Assembly (NCBI GenBank): GCA_038496675.1 | Contig: CM076659.1 | Span: 12,164,908 to 12,228,907, forward strand | Length of the DNA: 64,000 bases | Direction of reading: 5' to 3' | Origin: Rachycentron canadum | Lineage: Eukaryota > Chordata > Actinopteri > Carangiformes > Rachycentridae | Shown: positions 61,827 to 64,000 of the stretch, piece after piece | How the letters are laid out: every line of letters begins with the position of its first letter | Numbering within the stretch: position 1 is the stretch's first letter | Position numbers and translations under genes: made by a program | Notes under the pieces: generated by a model | Database searches by the model: none | What the model saw: only the letters and a program-made list of their open reading frames with translations | What the model was told of the DNA's origin: nothing

Positions 61827-62357
61827 AAACAAACAAACAAAAAAAACAAAAACATAAAATGTAGGTTAAAATCATGTGTCAATTTTTCTAACGTTAGCCT
61901 CTCATTCATTTTCCGTTGCGTTTCCGACTAGCTACGTGTCATTGTAAGTTCAAAGACTAGGTTAGCTAACACAGCTAACTCCAGCGGCAGGGGATGAAAG
62001 GAAACAACATATCGCAACACAAATACAAACAGTCTTTTTTTAAATAATATATTTATATATATATATATATTACCTAACGTCGGTATTAGCGGACATTACT
62101 GTGGCTCGTAAATAATACGGCGCTAGCGGTAATTGTGCGCCTATTTCCTCCCTTACCTCTGGAGGTAGATACGGGGTGTTATTGCTTGGTTTGAAGGTGC
62201 GAGAGAATCGAGCTTTTGATTTCTTGTTGTTCTTGGCACCGGCTTTTTTGGGGGCTACGCCATAGCCATTCCCCGGCTTGACGTTAGAGGTGACACCTGG
62301 AGATCCAGAGCCGTGTCCATTTCCTGAGCCGAATAAGTCCGATACCCGCGCATCCAT
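55390..62357 (-). CDS. gtpbp2: GTP-binding protein 2 (GTPBP1/2-family translational GTPase)
   Basis: Twelve exons, in transcript order: 62357-62157, 60934-60908, 60474-60290, 60194-60086, 59945-59748, 59528-59354, 56956-56737, 56602-56467, 56362-56304, 56200-56029, 55843-55679 and 55572-55390. They total 1,830 nt (609 aa; human 602). The Gly/Lys-rich N-terminus (MDARVSDLFGSG) is followed by the GTPase core: P-loop GNVDSGKST (184-192), G3 DLAGH (265-269) and G4 SKVD (321-324). EF-Tu-like beta-barrel domains follow, with GTVVGGTL, RNRSGCRVLRAGQAATLAL and FREGVTKGIGHVT. GTPBP2 acts in ribosome-stalling rescue with Pelota in mouse brain (family knowledge). The C-terminus ends SQSEDEDA. Teleosts can keep two copies; which one this is cannot be told here. 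Intron 6 (57-59 kb) holds an antisense tRNA gene. Confidence 0.97.
58007..58030. repeat. (GT)n microsatellite in gtpbp2 intron 6
   Basis: A pure GT run of about 24 bases, some 300 bases upstream of the tRNA gene. Confidence 0.9.
58332..58414 (+). tRNA. tRNA-Leu (anticodon CAG)
   Basis: This 83-nt gene has the long variable arm of type II tRNAs. The A box is TGGCCGAGCGG (58,339-58,349) and the B box GGTTCGAATCC (58,393-58,403). The anticodon CAG is at 58,366-58,368 in the loop TTCAGGT. The acceptor arm GTCAGGA pairs with TTCTGAC with one G-U wobble. The anticodon stem reads CTGCA/CGCAG, leaving an A-C mismatch at the loop-closing pair, where the usual vertebrate tRNA-Leu(CAG) has G-C. A T run for Pol III termination begins at 58,429. 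It is antisense to gtpbp2, inside intron 6. It is probably functional, but the mismatch could lower its quality. Confidence 0.92.
58429..58440 (+). terminator. Pol III terminator of tRNA-Leu
   Basis: A run of 12 T bases begins 15 nt after the mature tRNA end. Confidence 0.7.
61796..61822. repeat. (CA)n microsatellite in gtpbp2 intron 1
   Basis: A pure CA run followed by an A-rich stretch, between gtpbp2 exons 1 and 2. Confidence 0.9.
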
Positions 62358-62399
62358 CAGCCACTTTAGGACCTAAGTTGTTAGCGTACCACTACCCTG

Positions 62400-62680
62400 G
62401 ATAAATGTAACGTTTTGTTGCTGAAATACACCTCACCCTAGGCGGGCATTTGAGTGCAATTCGCCTGCCAGTGGTATCTTACAGCCCCTAAAATAAAACC
62501 CGAGTGCGGCCCACCCCCAAACTCTTCAAACCGAACGATAACAGCGGCGTCCGGGGCTATCGCTTTGAGTTTACAGTGTGCCTACGTCAGAGCCCTGAGC
62601 GTCCGGGAGCGCGTTTGATTTGTCTGAGAGCAGAGTGCAGGCGGGCGGCACCCTGACTTTTTCTGGCTTGCGCATCTTTA
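62400..62680 (-). promoter_or_regulatory. gtpbp2: gtpbp2 promoter region
   Basis: GC-rich DNA starts just upstream of the gtpbp2 start codon. It includes a TACGTCA cAMP-response-like word at about 62,583 and several CG-rich words up to about 62,705. No TATA box is visible. Confidence 0.45.
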
Positions 62681-62705
62681 CGCGGCGCGTTAAACGCCGC
62701 CCGGT

Positions 62706-63924
62706 TGGCTACGCTGGTTTATTAAAAAAAAACAGACACTGTTTTGCAGCGCTTTTGCATCAGTGGAAAAACAAACAAAACAAAACAAAAAAAAAACAAA
62801 AAAAAAAAAAAGGAGGAAATAATTACATACTTGTTTACCGTGACTTTAGGAAGCCTGGAGTTTTAATCTGATGCAACAAGACAGAAAAAAATATGAAACA
62901 AACTCAGACATTTGGGTCTTTGAATAAGATATAATACAGATCACAGTGGGATATAAGGCGAAATGTTGGCTTTTAAAGGAGAGTACCTCTTATATCCATA
63001 TTAAACAATGTGCGAAAAGTACAAAGATAATCGCTAAAACAATTAAACCGGTAGCACAGAATGATATAAAGCCTCACTTATTTGCATATGTGTTTTCTTT
63101 CATTATTTTGCCAACAGAAGACACTGCGATCAATGTGTTGGGGGTTCTGTCACATTCTTCCATCAATAATGGACGAATGAGTTTTTCCTCAACATTGTGT
63201 TTAAATTGGCTTCATACAGCATTACAGTAAAGTAGTAGCCTATGAAATCCCCTTATACATTCTTGGTTATTTCAGAATTTTTTATTAATTTTTTTCTCTT
63301 GGCAAAAACAGCCAACTAAATAGTCTCTTGACCACTGCTTGAAGAAAAGAGTTCCCTCAGGTGTTAGACAATATGACTGTTTTATTGATCCAAAAGTTTG
63401 GGGGATGCTTGAGAGGACATGGGGGGGCTCGCATTGCAAAATTGACTATAGTTAAAGTATAAATAAATATAAATAATCAGGACATCAAACCAGGACTTCA
63501 GAAAACGTGCTTAAATCAGAAGACAAGCATAACAACTATGGGCTGAGAGGCAACAAGCCTCTGCCCCCTTCTGAAGCTGGCACCAGAGCTTTTAAGGCCT
63601 TCCTACCCCGGCCGGGTGCATCTCATTTATGATCAGAACCCTGGGTGGAGCTACAAGGAGACAGAACAGGGGAAGAAAACAAAGGCAACAGAAACGCATG
63701 GGACAATTACAAATCACATCTGGGCTAAATTTCAGGGGAAACAGTTATCACCAGCAAATTACATTAAATCTGTTCCTGCTGTTATTTACATATGTTAATA
63801 ATGGTGGCATCATTCTTATTGTCTTCAAGTTCAAGTAATGTGTTTCCCAATATTATCACATCCTGTACAGATTTCTTTTCACATATATAAGCCTGGGTTT
63901 GATTTTCTTTATTCCTGCAATTTC

Positions 63925-64000
<76 letters not shown>
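62706..64000. other. AT-rich intergenic end of window
   Basis: No gene is seen. It contains A-rich runs near 62,767-62,812 and ends in poly-A (63,928-63,956) joined to a (TA)n tract (63,956-63,999). Confidence 0.6.

Noticed and set aside
1..64000. CRISPR arrays, bacterial operons or viral genes
   Set aside because: No regularly spaced repeats or intact viral frames were seen. The exon structure is that of a vertebrate.

Overview
This is a stretch of a teleost fish nuclear genome. The protein-coding genes are split into short exons with GT-AG introns. The recognisable products are vertebrate proteins, and the intergenic DNA carries fish-type interspersed repeats and many microsatellites. The fusion of two gene neighbourhoods and the CD300/pIgR-like receptor pair fit a spiny-rayed fish, but the species cannot be named from the sequence.

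Layout. 1-21,400 has no credible gene. It is AT-rich noncoding DNA with one tRNA-derived SINE-like element (17,981-18,294) and patches that look like conserved regulatory elements. In vertebrates COMTD1 and VDAC2 lie beside ZNF503, which sits in a regulatory gene desert, so this stretch is plausibly that desert (inference). Then follow comtd1 (+, 21,434-24,326, 7 coding exons, 246 aa), a neurofilament-like type IV intermediate filament gene (+, 25,453-28,057, 3 exons, 708 aa) and vdac2 (-, 33,923-30,291, 8 coding exons, 283 aa, with a noncoding first exon near 35,191). Next comes an immune-receptor interval: a deleted relic (37,394-36,947), then two complete two-Ig-domain receptors on the minus strand (41,641-38,358 and 47,752-43,964). 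Both are CD300/CMRF35/pIgR-like with ITIM tyrosine motifs, and both come out at 336 aa. The window ends with polh (+, 48,325-52,356, 10 coding exons, 738 aa, DNA polymerase eta) and gtpbp2 (-, 62,357-55,390, 12 exons, 609 aa), which converge tail to tail. An antisense tRNA-Leu(CAG) gene lies in a gtpbp2 intron (58,332-58,414).

All seven protein models were assembled by hand from splice sites and reading phase. Each closes as an exact multiple of three with no internal stop, which is strong internal support. comtd1-vdac2 matches the human 10q22 neighbourhood and polh-gtpbp2 matches human 6p21.1. The receptor pair sits at the junction of the two blocks, and the neurofilament-like gene is inserted inside the first. 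The genes do not form one pathway: they serve mitochondrial transport (vdac2), translesion synthesis (polh), a translational GTPase (gtpbp2), methyl transfer (comtd1), cytoskeleton (IF gene) and probable inhibitory immune signalling (the receptors).
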